Positions 34,551 to 47,320 are shown, counted from the stretch's first letter. The stretch is DNA of 64,000 nt from Paratinospora sagittata (GCA_035771175.1 CM069612.1:31661341-31725340); one strand, 5' to 3'. Translations and numbers: made by a program. Notes: generated from the letters alone by a model not told the origin.

Positions 34551-37500
34551 TCACCTTAATTGTCTGTAGCATTGATAAGCAACAGCAACTGAGACGATGG
34601 CCCCAACAACAGCAAGAGCTGCACATGTATCCTCATGCTCCCAGCTCTCAATCCATGTTGGCATTGCACAGACCTTCCGTGAGCAAGTCCCCTTGCTACT
34701 ACTAGTCCGTGAGATTTTTTTGTCACTGCTTTTCTTTTCAATCTTGCCCTCATTTTTAGTGAGGGCATCATTTTGTTGTACCTCTTCTGCTAATCCTGGG
34801 TTCTGGCAGCAAGAGGAATTCCCATTGCCCTGACAACAATCTATGGTCTCAACCAGAGTTCCATGTCCATTTTGGTGGCTAGTCTCATAGATGTTGGCAG
34901 ATTCTTTTACGCTATTGTCCACACCATTCTCATTATTTAATTGGAGCCTTAATTCCTGGGCTTTCTTTTGGTCTTCTTCTGATAAGCCCATCTGGCCCCT
35001 ATGCACAATTCTAGTTCCATCACAATGAAAATACAAAAAAGAAAAATATATGCACATCACTTTCGTGAATTCTAAAACAAAAATGCTATGATAATTTGTT
35101 AAGTACAACTACAGAAGCTGAAGTGCTACCAAGATTCATTGAGGCGCTTGAACAGTAGCCCTGTAACATCCTAACACATACTAGAGAAAGACTATCAAAC
35201 AAGCAATTCATAACTCTAACAATATGATAATTGTCGCATCCATGCATGCATGATTTGAGTGCAAGGGAATAGGGAACTTTATGTGCAAAAGAAATCAAAA
35301 CACAATCTAGCGAAGGAACTCCAAAGATGACGTGTAATTCACAGGAGTGCACTGCAAGCCTAAGGTATTAGTTCTGGAAAGGATGAAGAGCTCTTTTGAG
35401 AATTAAAAGGCAACGAAAACAGAAGGAGTGAACCTGGATTATTAATTTTAGATGGGTTTGTGTTCATTTGCATCCTATTTGCCAGTCACTTGGTGAAAAA
35501 GTGAGTGAGCAAGAACAATCTGCTTCCCATGATTGACTACTAAAAAGCACTCTGTTAATAGCGACAACATTATATCACATAATCCTACAATAAGAGGATA
35601 AATTGCAAGTAAGTGCACTCTCAATGAATGAGTATATAATTGGAAAGTTTATATTAAACAAAATAAAAAGCAGGTTCAAGAAAAATTGCAGTACCTCCAT
35701 AATCCATCTATAACTTCACCTTTCCCGATATGCTGCTCAAGCAAAATAGGTACATCATCTGGAGTAACATATCCATACCTGCAGAAAGAAAATGAATGAA
35801 CTTTTGGCCAGGAAAAATTGCTATTTGAAAAACTAGATGGCGGACAATCCCATCTACATGAATCATAATAGCTTACCAATGACCAGTCACTTCTCCATCA
35901 GCATTTGGACAAAAAATGATGACATTTCCAGCATACTTATGTCCCCCAATGTGTGAGCAAGGACTAGCTGACACCTGACCATGGAGGCCTTGGGCATCAA
36001 TCTCTTCTTTGAATCTTGCAATAAGGGGAGGTCCACAAACACCACATCGGCGATCCCGGCTCCCATGACAACATACAAAAACATATGATCCTGTTAGGCT
36101 TTCAGGTGTTCCTGGATGCCATTCATTGTCCTTTACAAGCACTTCTTCAACAAATGTATCAACGTCAAAATGAGTCAATCGCCTGCAACTTTTAACAGGA
36201 TTAGAATACGGGCAAATAAAAAGCAGGAATGCACCATTGCAGAAATTACTATGGTTGTACTAGCAACAACCTGTATCTAATCATGTCTGGAAAGATTAAT
36301 ACATCTCCATTTGATGTCTCAGTTCCATCGTGTCCCTCACATATGGTTAAACGAGTCTATAAAGGAAACAAGAAAGAAAAGAAAATTCAAGTCAATATCA
36401 GAAACTTTATCCAATTATACAAAGTAAATTAACAAATAAAAAAGTTAACAAAATGAAATAGTAACATCATTTGTACAAGCACAACAGCACAAGTAAAGAA
36501 AAACCAAGATATTTACCAATAAAAGCAGAAAATACCCTTTCCCAGGAATTTCCTCAAATTACCTTTGCACATCTGAAGTACAAGTTGTCATCCTTCTTTA
36601 ATTTGATCAAACAACATAATTTCCAACAAAAAATTCTCAATTATTTTTTTTTAACTCAACCCAGCTCAACTCAACTAAGCCTTATCCCAACTATACAGGG
36701 TCTACACGAATATGTTTTCTCTAATATGCTCTTAAAAGGCTAAGTTAACATTTAAATAACAGGACTGTCCTCACCATTCGTGTAGTCTGCTTAAGTAGAT
36801 TCACGTCATAGTTGATCTGAAAATGTTTTGCATTGGCTGTCAGCTACCTAACACAACCCTCCTCCATATTTGAGCTAGATTAAAGGATACTTATAGGCAT
36901 CAATTACCTATATATCTTTTTATGGACTTGAGCTTTTGTTTTACAGTCATCAAGATCTTGACTAGAATAATAAAGCCATTTGCAAAATGCCCTTTATGAA
37001 GTATGAATGTTATAGCCATCATTTACACCTTTCCCCATTTCTAGATGTATTTGGAATGCTTAGATTCCATCAAAGATCAAGGTATTTGGGTGGCTACTGA
37101 CCCATGGGAGGATTAACACGTTGGATGTGCTTCAAAGGCGTTTCCCCATGATTTCTTAATCTCCACATTGTTGTCCCCTCTGTTTACAAGATGGGGAATC
37201 CATTGCCCACTTATTCATTAGTTGCAGGGTTTCTAGGAGTGTTTGGGGTTTTTGGAGTACTTCGTTTGATGATGGGATAGCACTTCCGCCATCCATTTAT
37301 GAGGGCATTTCTCTGGAGAATATTTCTCATGGCAATAATAGAGTCAAAGAAATATGGAGAATAGCCTCCTTTGCTACATTTTGGTCGCTGAAGTTTGAAA
37401 GGAATCGTAGGGTTTTTGTGGGTCAGTCCTTCAATTGTTTGGTATTTGAGAAGAGGCAAAGTGGTTGGCATGTAATAGGGTGGCTTGCTCGAAGAAAGTG

Positions 37501-37696
37501 GGGGATATGCTAGATTGGATTGGTGTAGGAATTGGGCAAATTTCTGTAGGTAGCCTTGCAGGGAGTCAAATGTGTCCTATTGCAGTTGTTCTTGGGGAGG
37601 GGGGCTGCTGTTGCTGTTGTTTCAGTGTGTCTTTTTCTTTTCAGCATCAGTTGTTTTTCAGTGCATCTTTGATACCTTGTAGCTTGTATTTTGTTC

Positions 37697-37735
<39 letters not shown>

Positions 37736-39008
37736 CATCCGTTTCTTCTCAAAAAAACAAAACAAAAAAAGTATGAATGTTGGAGCCCAGGAACAAAACC
37801 ATACAAAAGCTCCACATCAATGGACCTAAACATATTGCAAATGCTATTCGTCATCACGGTCACCATTGATCTAGTGATCGAAAATGGTAGATAAGGATCT
37901 TAAGAACTTCACTTTCTCAAATATCGGAGGCATTAAATTGTTACATGGTTACAAAACCAGCATTAGAATAAAAATGGAAAACAACAACAAACAGATATCA
38001 AGCTGAAATGCTAGGTTGAACTAGCAGCCTGACACCATACCAAGATTCCAAAACTCCTCGGGCAAACAAGGGAGATTTTCAATCCTGATCTCAAAATCCA
38101 CAACAACATTTTTCTCCAGTTGAATAGACATTTATTTCGCAACTCAAAAACCATTTCCTCTCCTAATCACACTCCTTGAATAAGTACTCAAACAGTTAAA
38201 AAGGCCTAATCAGAAGGAATGATAAATTCTAACAATGCACAATCAAACTAAAAAGAACTTATACCACGAAATACTTCTTCCCCATGCGTGATCTCAAAAT
38301 CCCCAAACCAATATATACAGTCGAAAAAGGAAAACCAAGGGACATTTAAAAATGTAGAAGCAAAATAACACTTTCAGACGAAGACACTATTTCCTTAAAC
38401 ATCAAAAACTACCATCTTCGATCCCTATTTCCACAAATCCAGCAAACTAAACACCTCAGAACTCCATTTCCTCCAAACTTACCATAATAATTGCACGAAA
38501 ATCAAAATAATTCTCCAAATTCCAATTAAAAAAAAAAAAAAAACACCAAGGATCTAGTTCACAAAGTGGAGCATATCGATTAAATCAACCAAAGATTCAA
38601 CAAAAACAGACGAACCTGCTTCTTCATCTCGGCCTTCCTGGCCGCAAGCGCAGCAGAAAGAAGCCTAGGAAGACGATCGAACTCGGCCGCTTCGACGTGC
38701 GGTGGCCACACCTTGGGGTTTTTATAGCAGAGGAAGACATGGCGATCGTAGATCTGCACTGTTCCGACGAGCGGACTCTGCCTCAAATCGTGGCGTAGAA
38801 AACCGAACTCGGCGTCGCTGTTGTTTCCACTACCGCCGTCGCCGGCGAGCAAGCCGTCGTTCTGGAAGCTTCCAGAAGCGCTACCGATCTGAGAATTGGA
38901 GGAGGAAGGTTCTAGAAGGTAGGCATCGGTGTCTGAAACTGGAATTGGTGACGAAGAAGAAGCGTTGATGAAGGAGGAGAGAGGATCGTCTCTGCTTCCC
39001 GACGCCAT
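34551..39008 (-). CDS. Sucrase/ferredoxin-like protein (Apd1/Aim32 type), tail-anchored
   Basis: A thioredoxin-like [2Fe-2S] ferredoxin of the Suc_Fer-like family. Exons, 5' to 3', are 39008-38616, 36356-36271, 36182-35877, 35778-35695 and 34998-34551; the product is 438 aa. The N-terminus is Ser-rich. Fe-S candidates are Cys197 and Cys206 (CCHGSRDRRCGVC) and His237 and His241 (CSHIGGHKYAGN). The spacings of 9 and 4 equal those of the Cys and bis-His ligands known in yeast Apd1. DGLWRGQMGLSEEDQ closes the domain, then a polar linker with a CC.GNGNSSCC motif. The last ~25 residues (TCAALAVVGAIVSVAVAYQC) form a hydrophobic tail anchor. The physiological role in plants is not settled. Intron 1 (2.26 kb) contains an RTE tail and an L1 insertion. 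Confidence 0.93.
36645..36715 (-). mobile_element. RTE-type LINE 3' tail
   Basis: The reverse complement reads gtgtagaccctgtatagttg, ggataaggcttagttgagtt and gagctgggttgagtt. This is the typical RTE 3' end with a TTGAG-repeat tail. Only the tail remains, in intron 1 of the sucrase/ferredoxin-like gene. Confidence 0.7.
37012..37768 (+). mobile_element. 5'-truncated L1 LINE with 13-bp target-site duplication
   Basis: Begins with the zf-RVT end of an L1 ORF2 (IPSKIKVFGWLLTHGRIN near 37070), then stop-interrupted coding remnants to about 37560, a (TA)n tract near 37705-37731, and an A-rich tail after cgtttcttctc. The 13-bp sequence aagtatgaatgtt is found at 36999-37011 and 37769-37781, so both borders are defined. 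It lies antisense to the host gene, within intron 1. Confidence 0.93.
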
Positions 39009-39951
39009 TGCACAGAGAGAGAGAGAGTGAGTGAGTGAGTGTGTGTGAGAGTGATTTTCCTTTTGTATTTTAAAGAGTGTTGTGAAGAGATTTTGGCTCG
39101 ACTTGGGACTTGGTTCTTGTCTTCTTCTTATTCTCTTCTTTCTTATAGTGTTGTTGGAAATTGGAATTCCAGGCTTCTTCATTTCTTCTTTTCTTTTAAA
39201 GTGTCCCACCAATGATGCTTGGCAAGTGCCACGTGGCATTTAAGGGAAGCTTTTGTGGGTATGATTTGGGTGAATTTTTTTAAAATTATTTTATTTTTAT
39301 TTGATGCCCCTCTTATAAGGGAAGGGAAGATAAGATCCTTGGATTACTAATGATATTTCAATACTATTTTTCATTTCAAGTTGACTAGGTTTGGATTGGT
39401 GTATTTATTTAGCATTTCTATCAACAAAAATAATAATACTTGATGAAATTAGTTGTCAATTTAGTCTAACATGTAAGCTCCAGTTTTCTGTTTTTTTTTG
39501 CTGGGAACTGCCCAAGCAGAACCATTAAATGTAAGATATTTTTACCTGCAAAAAAGCCATGTTTACAACTATGGTTTCCAGAAAAAGAGCAAGTATCAAG
39601 TACCAACCCAGCTGAGATTTTTTTTTTTTACATTCATTCTGCACAATGATTTAGTTTTCAAGGAAAAATGAGAATAATACATGAATACAAAGGCATTTTG
39701 TTGCTTGTTGAAGCAACAACATTACAAATTACAAAACCATATGAAGAAAGCTGAGGATTGTTAAGAGTTGAGCATCGAGGGACAGTCAGTTTTTATTGAA
39801 CTCTTTTTCTCCTCCCCACAGCAATGAAAAGAACGAAGAATAAGGCGATTCCAACCCCACTCTCTGAATATACACAACAACAACCAAAAACAAAACAAAT
39901 TTCCTCTCAGAATTCACAATGTTCACAAACACTAATTTCCACAACACAAAA
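39009..39951. other. Intergenic: promoter of sucrase/ferredoxin gene and WEB 3' UTR
   Basis: The 5' UTR side has a GA/GT-repeat tract at 39014-39052, a CT-rich tract in the transcribed strand. The part next to 39951 should include the WEB gene 3' UTR. No other feature recognised. Confidence 0.55.
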
Positions 39952-42363
39952 TCACAGGGGCTTCTCACCGGGGAGATATGACTGAGACCCGCCTTCCACC
40001 TGGTTCTTCTTCCTATGAAATATGCCGCTTAGATTTGGCAGAAGAGCTTTTTTAGAACCTGGAGACTTATCCATCTTACGTGTCCCCTCAGTTTTGTCCA
40101 GTGATACCTGCTTTTCAACTTTAATATGTTGTGGGGATAAATTTGAAGACTTTTCAGTCTCTGCGAGAATTCTAGCCGCAGCTTCAGCTGCCTTCTTTTG
40201 TTCTCTATCACGCCATCTCCTGAGTTCTCCCTCTACTGCCTTCTTTGCTGCCTCAGCCATCTCTGCCCTCTTGAAAGCCTCATCAGTTGCAGACTTCATT
40301 TCCTCAATTTCCTTCCAACATGTCTCCAACTTCTTATTTGCTTCGTTTTCACTTGCCTTGAGAGCTTCCACCTGAGCCATTGCTGCCGCTACTTTCATTT
40401 CGGTGAGTGCATCCGACTGCTCGACTTTTCTATTTAAGGATTCAAATTCTTCCGTTGAGATTGTGATCTTGGCACCAGATTCTGATGTTGAAGCTCTTGC
40501 TGCATTGGTTCTCTCCGACAAAACCTTGATTTGATTAAGGGCATGGGACTCTGCAGCTTTTGCCTCTTCTGCTTCTTCCAGGGCAACTTGTAGCTTCTTC
40601 TGTGCCTCTTCTAGGGTTAGTCTGGTTGCAGCAGCTTCTTTCTTCAACTCTTCTGCGCTCTTCTGCAACTCTTCAGCTTCCCGCCTTGCACTTTCAGATT
40701 CTGATGATAACTGTTGAAGTGCAAGCGTTAGTTCATCAGAAGCGCCTCTTGCTTTCGATTCATCGGCAAGGGCAGCCTCAAGCTCAGCTTTGGACTTTCT
40801 AAGCTTGACATGCAAGTTCCCAGCAACAGATTCAGTATCAGCTTCCTTTTCCCTTAGTTCAGAATGCTCTTTCTTTACACTTTCCAGTTCTAACTTGAGA
40901 GATTCCACAAGGCTTCGTAATGAACTTTCTTCTTCAGCTACCTTTTGCAGTGTCTCTTTAGCATCATCAAGTTCTGATGTCACAGTTCTAACAGAATCCA
41001 AATCAGAAGCCTTTGCATTTTCTATCTCCATTTTCAAAGACTCGATCTCTCTGGTTTTTTGAGCAAGCTGGGCTTGAAGATCTTCTGTAAGCTCAGGATT
41101 GAACCCCTCCTTAAAGGAAGCCAATCTCTTCTCAGCTTCTTCAAGGGCAGCTCTACAAGACTGCCGCTGGGCTTCCTTTTCTGCTAAAATATTTGCTTGC
41201 TCTTGCTGGGCTTGTGCAGTGGCAAGCTTTACATGCACAAGTGACTCTTCTGTACTGGCAATCTCCTTCGATATCTCATGAGCCCTCTCTGTATTGACCT
41301 TGGTCAACTGCTCAGCTTCTGCCACTTGGTGAAAGGCAGCAACTTTTGCTTCCAAGGATGCCTCAAAGTCCTGCCGCATCTTCCCGAGCTCTTGTTTCGC
41401 AGCATTTAGTTCAAAAATGGCAGTTGCGTACTGTTCCCTTGCACTTTCTAACTCCTGTTTCCAAGCCCCACCAGAGTCTTTCAGCTCACCAGAATTTGTT
41501 TCTTCAATTTGTTTAGTTTTATTTTTTGCGATTTCAGTTGCCTTAATTGCTGATTCTTTTGACTCATTTATAGTTTTGAGCTTGTTTGTCAGATCATCAA
41601 CTGTTCTTTTAGCCTTCTCAAGCTCAGCAAGTGCTTGGGTCTTGGTATTTTCAGCATTCTTCAGCTGTTCCTTCAACTTGTTAAGTTCTTTCTGAGCCAA
41701 GTGAAGTTGTGTCTCCTTGGCCAACACTCTCTGTGACAAGGGTTAAAAGATCGATATCCAACCAGCAATAACTAGTTTTGAACATATGATGAAAGAAGCA
41801 CAAAAATCACAAATCACAAATCACATTGTCTTAATATAGAAAGGCAATTATTCTCCATCATTGGTTAAAAAATTTGTCTTTCCAATTTTATTCTTATGTC
41901 CTTTCAAAATGCGACATCTAGAATTTAACTCTGCACTTCAGGAGATTTCAAGTATCAAACTCTTAGTCACAATTCAAAAAGATATAACCATTTAGACAAC
42001 TGAAGTAATTCTTTCTAAGATCCCTGTCCCCGACCCTCGTCAAAAGTTGCTTTCTTGTCCAGTTAACTTTTATGAGTTTGGAATGGTGAAAAATTGCATA
42101 CTTATTTAGTCCATATTACGTAATTCAAGATATCAATAATAATCAAAGCAATTACATGCAGGATCCATTAGTATCAGAAGTACCTCAGTAGGAAAAGGTT
42201 TTGATTTTCTAATGGCTTGTTCCCCTCCTGAGCCCGAGAAGGCTACTTCACCAAATAAGCTCACAGCTGCTTTGACAGATTCAAAGGGTGCCCTGGTGTC
42301 TATCTCTCCCACCTCCACCACCTTTGGAGATAAGTCATTAGAATTCTGACGAGCTTTTACCAT
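39952..42363 (-). CDS. WEB family protein (DUF827 coiled coil)
   Basis: Related to WEAK CHLOROPLAST MOVEMENT UNDER BLUE LIGHT 1 (WEB1), a coiled-coil protein that works with PMI2 in light-driven chloroplast relocation through actin. The role of this subfamily is less clear. Exons are 42363-42184 and 41730-39952, giving 652 aa. The family start signature VGEIDTRAPFESVKAAVSLF is in exon 1. Residues about 62-560 are an almost unbroken heptad-rich coiled coil (Ala, Glu, Lys, Leu) with the DUF827 blocks. The basic tail ends in ALLPNLSGIFHRKKNQ. An AG acceptor (tttttaacag|gaagacc) about 45 bases before the ATG shows that a leader intron precedes exon 1. The long plus-strand frames across this gene are shadows of its biased codons. 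Confidence 0.93.
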
Positions 42364-44723
42364 GTTTCTGCTCCCACTCTTTCTGCGTTATTGTTGTTGG
42401 TCTTCCTGTTAAAAACAGCTCGAGGGAATAAATGTACAGTTAAAGAGAAAAGATAGGAAAGAAAAAAGAAAGAGGAGCAAATCCTAATGTAGAACACATC
42501 AAACACACTAGTATAGAAACAGCACTGCCATCTAAATTAGCATATTATTATTATTGATATTTGAAGATTAGGATACATTCTACAAATAAATAAATAGAAG
42601 GGATCTTCACAAAATTGTGTTTCTTGGTTGAAGATAATAACACTGTAGATGCCAACTCTTTGGCCCAATTTTGCTTATATTGCCATAACCATTTGCATGT
42701 GAAAAATATGAAACTGTTCCTGCTGTGTCTATTGATAATCTAGGGTAATATATCCAGTTCTCTACATGATTAAATTTTCAGGAGGGAAAGCTACTAATTT
42801 AGAATTCAACAAAGAAACATTAACCAAGACCAATAACAAAAATTGAGATGTGTTCCCAGGTAACCAATCTAACATGTAGTGCTTCACACAAGACATCACT
42901 GAAGTACCTTTATCTACCACATTCAACCAACAAATGCTGAAAAAATGTTAAGCTGTTTCCATTTGGTTCACAACTTCATTTATGCTTCAAAAGACTGGCT
43001 CCATAAGATATTTGTGATATTTTTTCAACGGATTGCAGTACAATGGGGTTTGCGTGTATTCATCAAAATTTGGCCAAAACCCAGCATTGGGATATTAGTT
43101 ATTACCAACCATGCAACATTGTCTTTAGAAGTACCAAAATATACCAAATCACAACATATATGCTAAAACATAGACAAAACAATGCAAGCCCTAGAGAACA
43201 GTGGAGATGGGGCACCAAAGCCACTAAAGAATGGAAAACAGCACCAACGTGAGTGGCCAAGACAATTTCTTGGGCTCATGCGTTGCCATTTTTTTTCTCA
43301 ATCTCCTTCCTCTCCCATTTCGCTCCCATTACAAAGCTACAACTCAGATTGCACTCTCATTGCAAAGCAACAAATCAGATTTCACTCTCATTTCAAAGCC
43401 AAAGTCAGTTGGAAAAGAGAATAAATCTACTTCTATTCTCTTTTCTCTCTATTTAGAATTGGTATTGAAGATTCAGGGATTTTTGGCCATTTTTTTATTG
43501 GCTTCTTTTGTCTTGCATGTTTTTTTTTTCCTCTCTCTTTTCTTTCTTGAATTGTGGAAGGGGAGTAGAGCTTGGCTGCTTAAGTTGTTGATTTTACATT
43601 AGTTGGAAATTAAGGACCTAGATTAGGATCTTCTTATTCCTCTTTATTGCACATTTGCAATATGATGCCTATAGTCGAACTTAATTTCAATTCTTTTATT
43701 TTTGGTCTATATTTTGTAACATATGTTTGTTTGTTTTTTCTTTCTTCACAAAAAGAACTTTATGGTTTAATATTTTTTATTTTTAATATTGTGAATAAAT
43801 TCTACCTTGCTATAAGAATAGAGTAATGCTACATAGATTGGGGTGGAAACTGCATCACCCATCACCTTTGGATTTAAGTTGATCATGTGTCCATACATGA
43901 TTCGATGCAATCCAACAAAGATAGAGTGTTGCAGTTTACACTACAATATATCACTCCAATCACTTTAGCATTATTCATAAGAATATACCATGTATAATTG
44001 TTTTATAATATGTTCTTTGACTTTTAGACACAAGCTAAGGTTTTTTTTTCTCTACATGTTGTTTCATGATATTCATAAATGTTGGAAATTAATGAAAAAG
44101 ATAACACCACTAGGAATATAGACGTCCATAAGAACGTCGTAGAAGCCCTTATAGAGGACTTAAATGAAGAAAGGTAAATATGTTCAACATAAGCAGTTTA
44201 AGAATGTGAGCTCTGCTGCAAATTGGAGATTACAAGGATGAAAAGAAAGCCAGTAAGTACATGTATAAAAAAAATTAAAAAAATTTACTATGTATAGTTT
44301 CTCATAATTTTTTTGTTTGGGTGGGGGGTAAAAATGCTTGGGCCCATTTGTCCACATTTTTCTAGCCAAATTTAGAACAGATCACACATTTTATTCATAA
44401 ATATGAGCTAGATCTATCTAAACCAAAAAACTGATGTCCATTTTAAAGGTGGGCTAGTTCTAGACTTAAGAAATAGACAAACCGGTACCCATTTTTCGGG
44501 GTAAAAAATATTTTTAATGAGTGACACATTAACAAGTGGTATTATTAGCTATAAGTGCATTTAAAAATATAAAATTTGTGATATAATACGTACTTCAAAG
44601 CTTAGTATTCTTTATTTTGCTATAAGTTTATTGCTATATCTAGTATTAAATGAAATGAAATACTTATTGTCTAAAATATAATATACAAATTTTCTAATCC
44701 TTACAACTACATATAAATTATAC
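42364..44723. other. WEB 5' leader intron or intergenic sequence
   Basis: A splice acceptor lies just upstream of the WEB ATG. The rest is AT-rich with no recognised gene. The plus-strand frame at 43231-43602 overlaps a short tandem repeat and is not supported. Confidence 0.5.
43327..43410. repeat. 31-bp tandem repeat, ~2.7 units
   Basis: Units start at 43327, 43358 and 43389, each cattacaaagc.acaa.tca followed by gattxcactct. The last is partial. Confidence 0.8.
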
Positions 44724-44890
44724 TAGAAGGGTAAGCATTAGCACAATGGTTGAAGTCGTCTATAAGATTTAGAAGTCATGGCTTCAAAATTGGAAATGGT
44801 GTCTCTAATGTAGATATAAGATTGCATACATTGTTCCTTCCCCAAATCCCACAAAGAAGCCTTGTGCACTAGGTATGTCTTTTTTCTTAC
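44724..44890 (+). mobile_element. Au-like SINE
   Basis: An A-box-like tagcacaatggttgaag, a degenerate B-box (catggcttcaaaatt), then cattgttccttccccaaatc and gcactaggtatgtctttttt. An imperfect duplication (tacatataaattatacta / tacatataatttgtagta) flanks it. Confidence 0.75.
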
Positions 44891-45260
44891 ATATAATTTG
44901 TAGTAGATAACTATTAAAATATTGAAAAAACACAAATTATAGTATTTTTTTTGCATAAAATAATATTGCTCAATATTTTAAAATATTGAATGAAGTTTAA
45001 TTTGAATGTATATTAGTCTTAAATTATACATACTATGTGAATTTTATTATTGTGTTAGTTTTAAGTTTTTAAATATAGATTATACAATAATAAAAATAGG
45101 TGCTCGATTTTTTAACCAAATTGAGTATTGATAAGAAAGTGATGTTTGATTTTGAAAATAAGTTGTGTGGGAACATGTTGTAGACTTTGACTCATTAATA
45201 AAGGGTATGAATATGCCTACTTCGGGCCATACTCAATTTTTTGCTAATGCCGTCCTAGTC

Positions 45261-46430
45261 AACTTATATAATTGAGACTTGGCTTGAATATGTGTAGCCT
45301 TTTTTTTGAATTCAAGGGTATTTGGGCCTCTAAGATCACCCAACTAACCCCTTGAAATGTGTGTGAAACTCTCTATAAACACGTTATAGACAGTGACCCA
45401 CTGGCGGTGGATTTGAATAAAACAATCATAAGTACACTAAACATATTAAGTTAACCAATTTATTGACAAAGAGAGATTTATAATGTAATATATATTAACG
45501 AATAAATTACATCTTAATTTGGTTTAAAAGTTTGTATATCAATTATTTAGGATTGTTACACCTTTGTACTACATCTTTTACGAAATTGCGTTGACCACAA
45601 ACATATACAATGACATTTTCAAGGGGGAACTAATTTGGATGAGCATTTCACAATGCTCATGTGATTTATGACATTGGCCCACACCAGATTTTGTTTTTCT
45701 TTATGTGACTTTTACTTAGTGAAGCTGAAGTCACATTGCTTTAGAGGACATAGGGTTACCAAAAGGAAGGTATATGGAGATTAAAAACTCATCCAAATTG
45801 GTCTTCCTTTAAAATGTCAATATATTATTTTGTAGTCTACATAATTTTATATAAGATGTAGAACATATGTGTAACAAATCCTTAAGAATTGATACACAAA
45901 CTTTTAAACCAACTTAAGAAGCACTACATATGAGTCATCGTGCCAACCCTAACTTGGAGTTGGTGTCATGGCTAGACCCACCTCAAGAATTGGAAGTCCC
46001 TTAAATTCCACCCCAAGTGGGCCACTCTCTATAACGTTTTAATAGAAAATTTTGCACACATCTCAAGGGATTAGTTGGATGCTCTAAGCAGCCAAGATAC
46101 CCTTGAATTAAAAAAAAAAGTAAAAATAAAAATCTAGGCTCCACAAGTTTAAGCCAAGTGTCAATTGTTTAAGTTATTGGCATCTTCTCTAGCTACGTTG
46201 TGCCCTTTTTGGTCTTCACAAATTTGTTGACAGCCATCAATCTGCATTGCACTTCTTATGTGAAATTATGTGGATTGTGAACTACAAAATAATACAGTGA
46301 CATATTAAGGGGAAAATAATTCGGGTGAGCATTTCATCTTCATTAACCTTAATGGTAGCCCTATGCCTCTAAAGCACTCCTTCATTAAGTAAGCCATATA
46401 AACAAAAGCATAAGTGGTGTCAGCCAATAA
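45261..46430. mobile_element. Complex fold-back element
   Basis: Outer arms 45261-45414 and 46004-46175 are inverted copies of each other, including aattcaagggtat and the region around cgttataga.agtg.cccac. Inner arms 45512-45645 and 45784-45919 are also inverted, including tggtttaaaagtttgt and tttggatgag. A third module, 46258-46430, repeats part of the inner arm directly (agtgacatattaaggggaaa, ggtgagcatttc) and then carries an inverted copy of the centre (~45670-45765, ctttagaggacatagggtta). No coding frame. It may be a fold-back or long-TIR DNA element with internal rearrangement. I see no clear target-site duplication. Confidence 0.75.
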
Positions 46431-46922
46431 CATATACCATAGTAAGATTATGGGCTTAGATGCATGAATAGAGGGACCACTAAGGATTCATCTATAATAT
46501 ACACCATGTTGCATGCACAACATGGTAAATCCTAAGCGGTTGAAAGAAGGAAATATACATCAGCAGTATCGAAACCTACACACATCCCAACAACCAATAA
46601 CTAGTAAATCTAGATCATCCAATCAAGTTCCTAGCCGCAACACATAAGGTTAGAGGCCCACAGACAATATTTCATTCGAGAATATTGTGGTTTGGGCTCC
46701 AACCCAAGCTCATGCAAGCTCCTGATAAGGCCAAAGGTGGATCACTACAGCCTATATTACCTAAACTCTTTATTTTAGCCCAAGGTATCAATGGCAACAC
46801 TTCATGATACCATTATGAATATGAAATATGTGTCCAACACTTCAGATTTTTATATACTACTATGTAGATTCTCCAAAAAAAGAAACAAGAGGATGACTAA
46901 TAGGTAAAAAATTATTAAAGTG

Positions 46923-47107
46923 TGTAAAGAGGTGGCTTTGGATCCCAAAGGTTCCGGGTTCAACTCTTTCCACTGCCTCACTTAGGGGGTGAGGGGAATT
47001 AATGGGTCAGGAACGGGCCTGATACCTCCCAGAGAGTGTGGTATGGTGATGGAGTTGGTTATACAACTAACTACTAACATTGTTTCTTCTCAAAAAAAAA
47101 TAAAAAA
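46923..47107 (+). mobile_element. SINE with strong B-box and 10-bp target-site duplication
   Basis: Near the 5' end is a clear B-box tract, ggttccgggttcaactc. The body has aatgggtcaggaacgggcct and ends gttatacaactaactactaa, cattgtttcttctc and an A-rich tail. The duplication tattaaagtg is at 46913-46922 and 47108-47117. The body differs from Au. Confidence 0.85.
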
Positions 47108-47217
47108 TATTAAAGTGAGGAAAGAAAGAACAATAAATGATTGGAAAGAGTAAAAAAAAAGGAAAGAAGAAGATAATAATCTATAAGCTTGGAAATGAAT
47201 AAACTACTTGTCATTTA

Positions 47218-47320
47218 AGAATCAACTTAGCCCTTGATCAAGCGAAATGGAGTAAGTAGATTTATGTAGCTAACCCAATATAGTTGAGAAACGACTTAAT
47301 TGAGTTGAATGAGTAAACAC
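47218..47320 (+). mobile_element. RTE-type LINE 3' tail
   Basis: caacttagcccttgatcaag, gcgaaatggag, atttatgtagctaacccaat and acttaattgagttgaatgag match the standard plant RTE 3' end. No coding part. Confidence 0.65.

Noticed and set aside
34551..34833. Overlapping frames on both strands at the sucrase/ferredoxin 3' end
   Set aside because: Out-of-frame shadows of the last exon, which is fixed by exon phase and the tail anchor.
40022..41695. Several plus-strand reading frames across the WEB gene
   Set aside because: They are antisense shadows of the Glu/Ala/Lys/Leu-rich coiled-coil coding sequence, with no start context, splice sites or family match.
43231..43602. 123-aa plus-strand frame
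   Set aside because: It runs through a 31-bp tandem repeat and T-rich sequence, and no promoter or family is evident.
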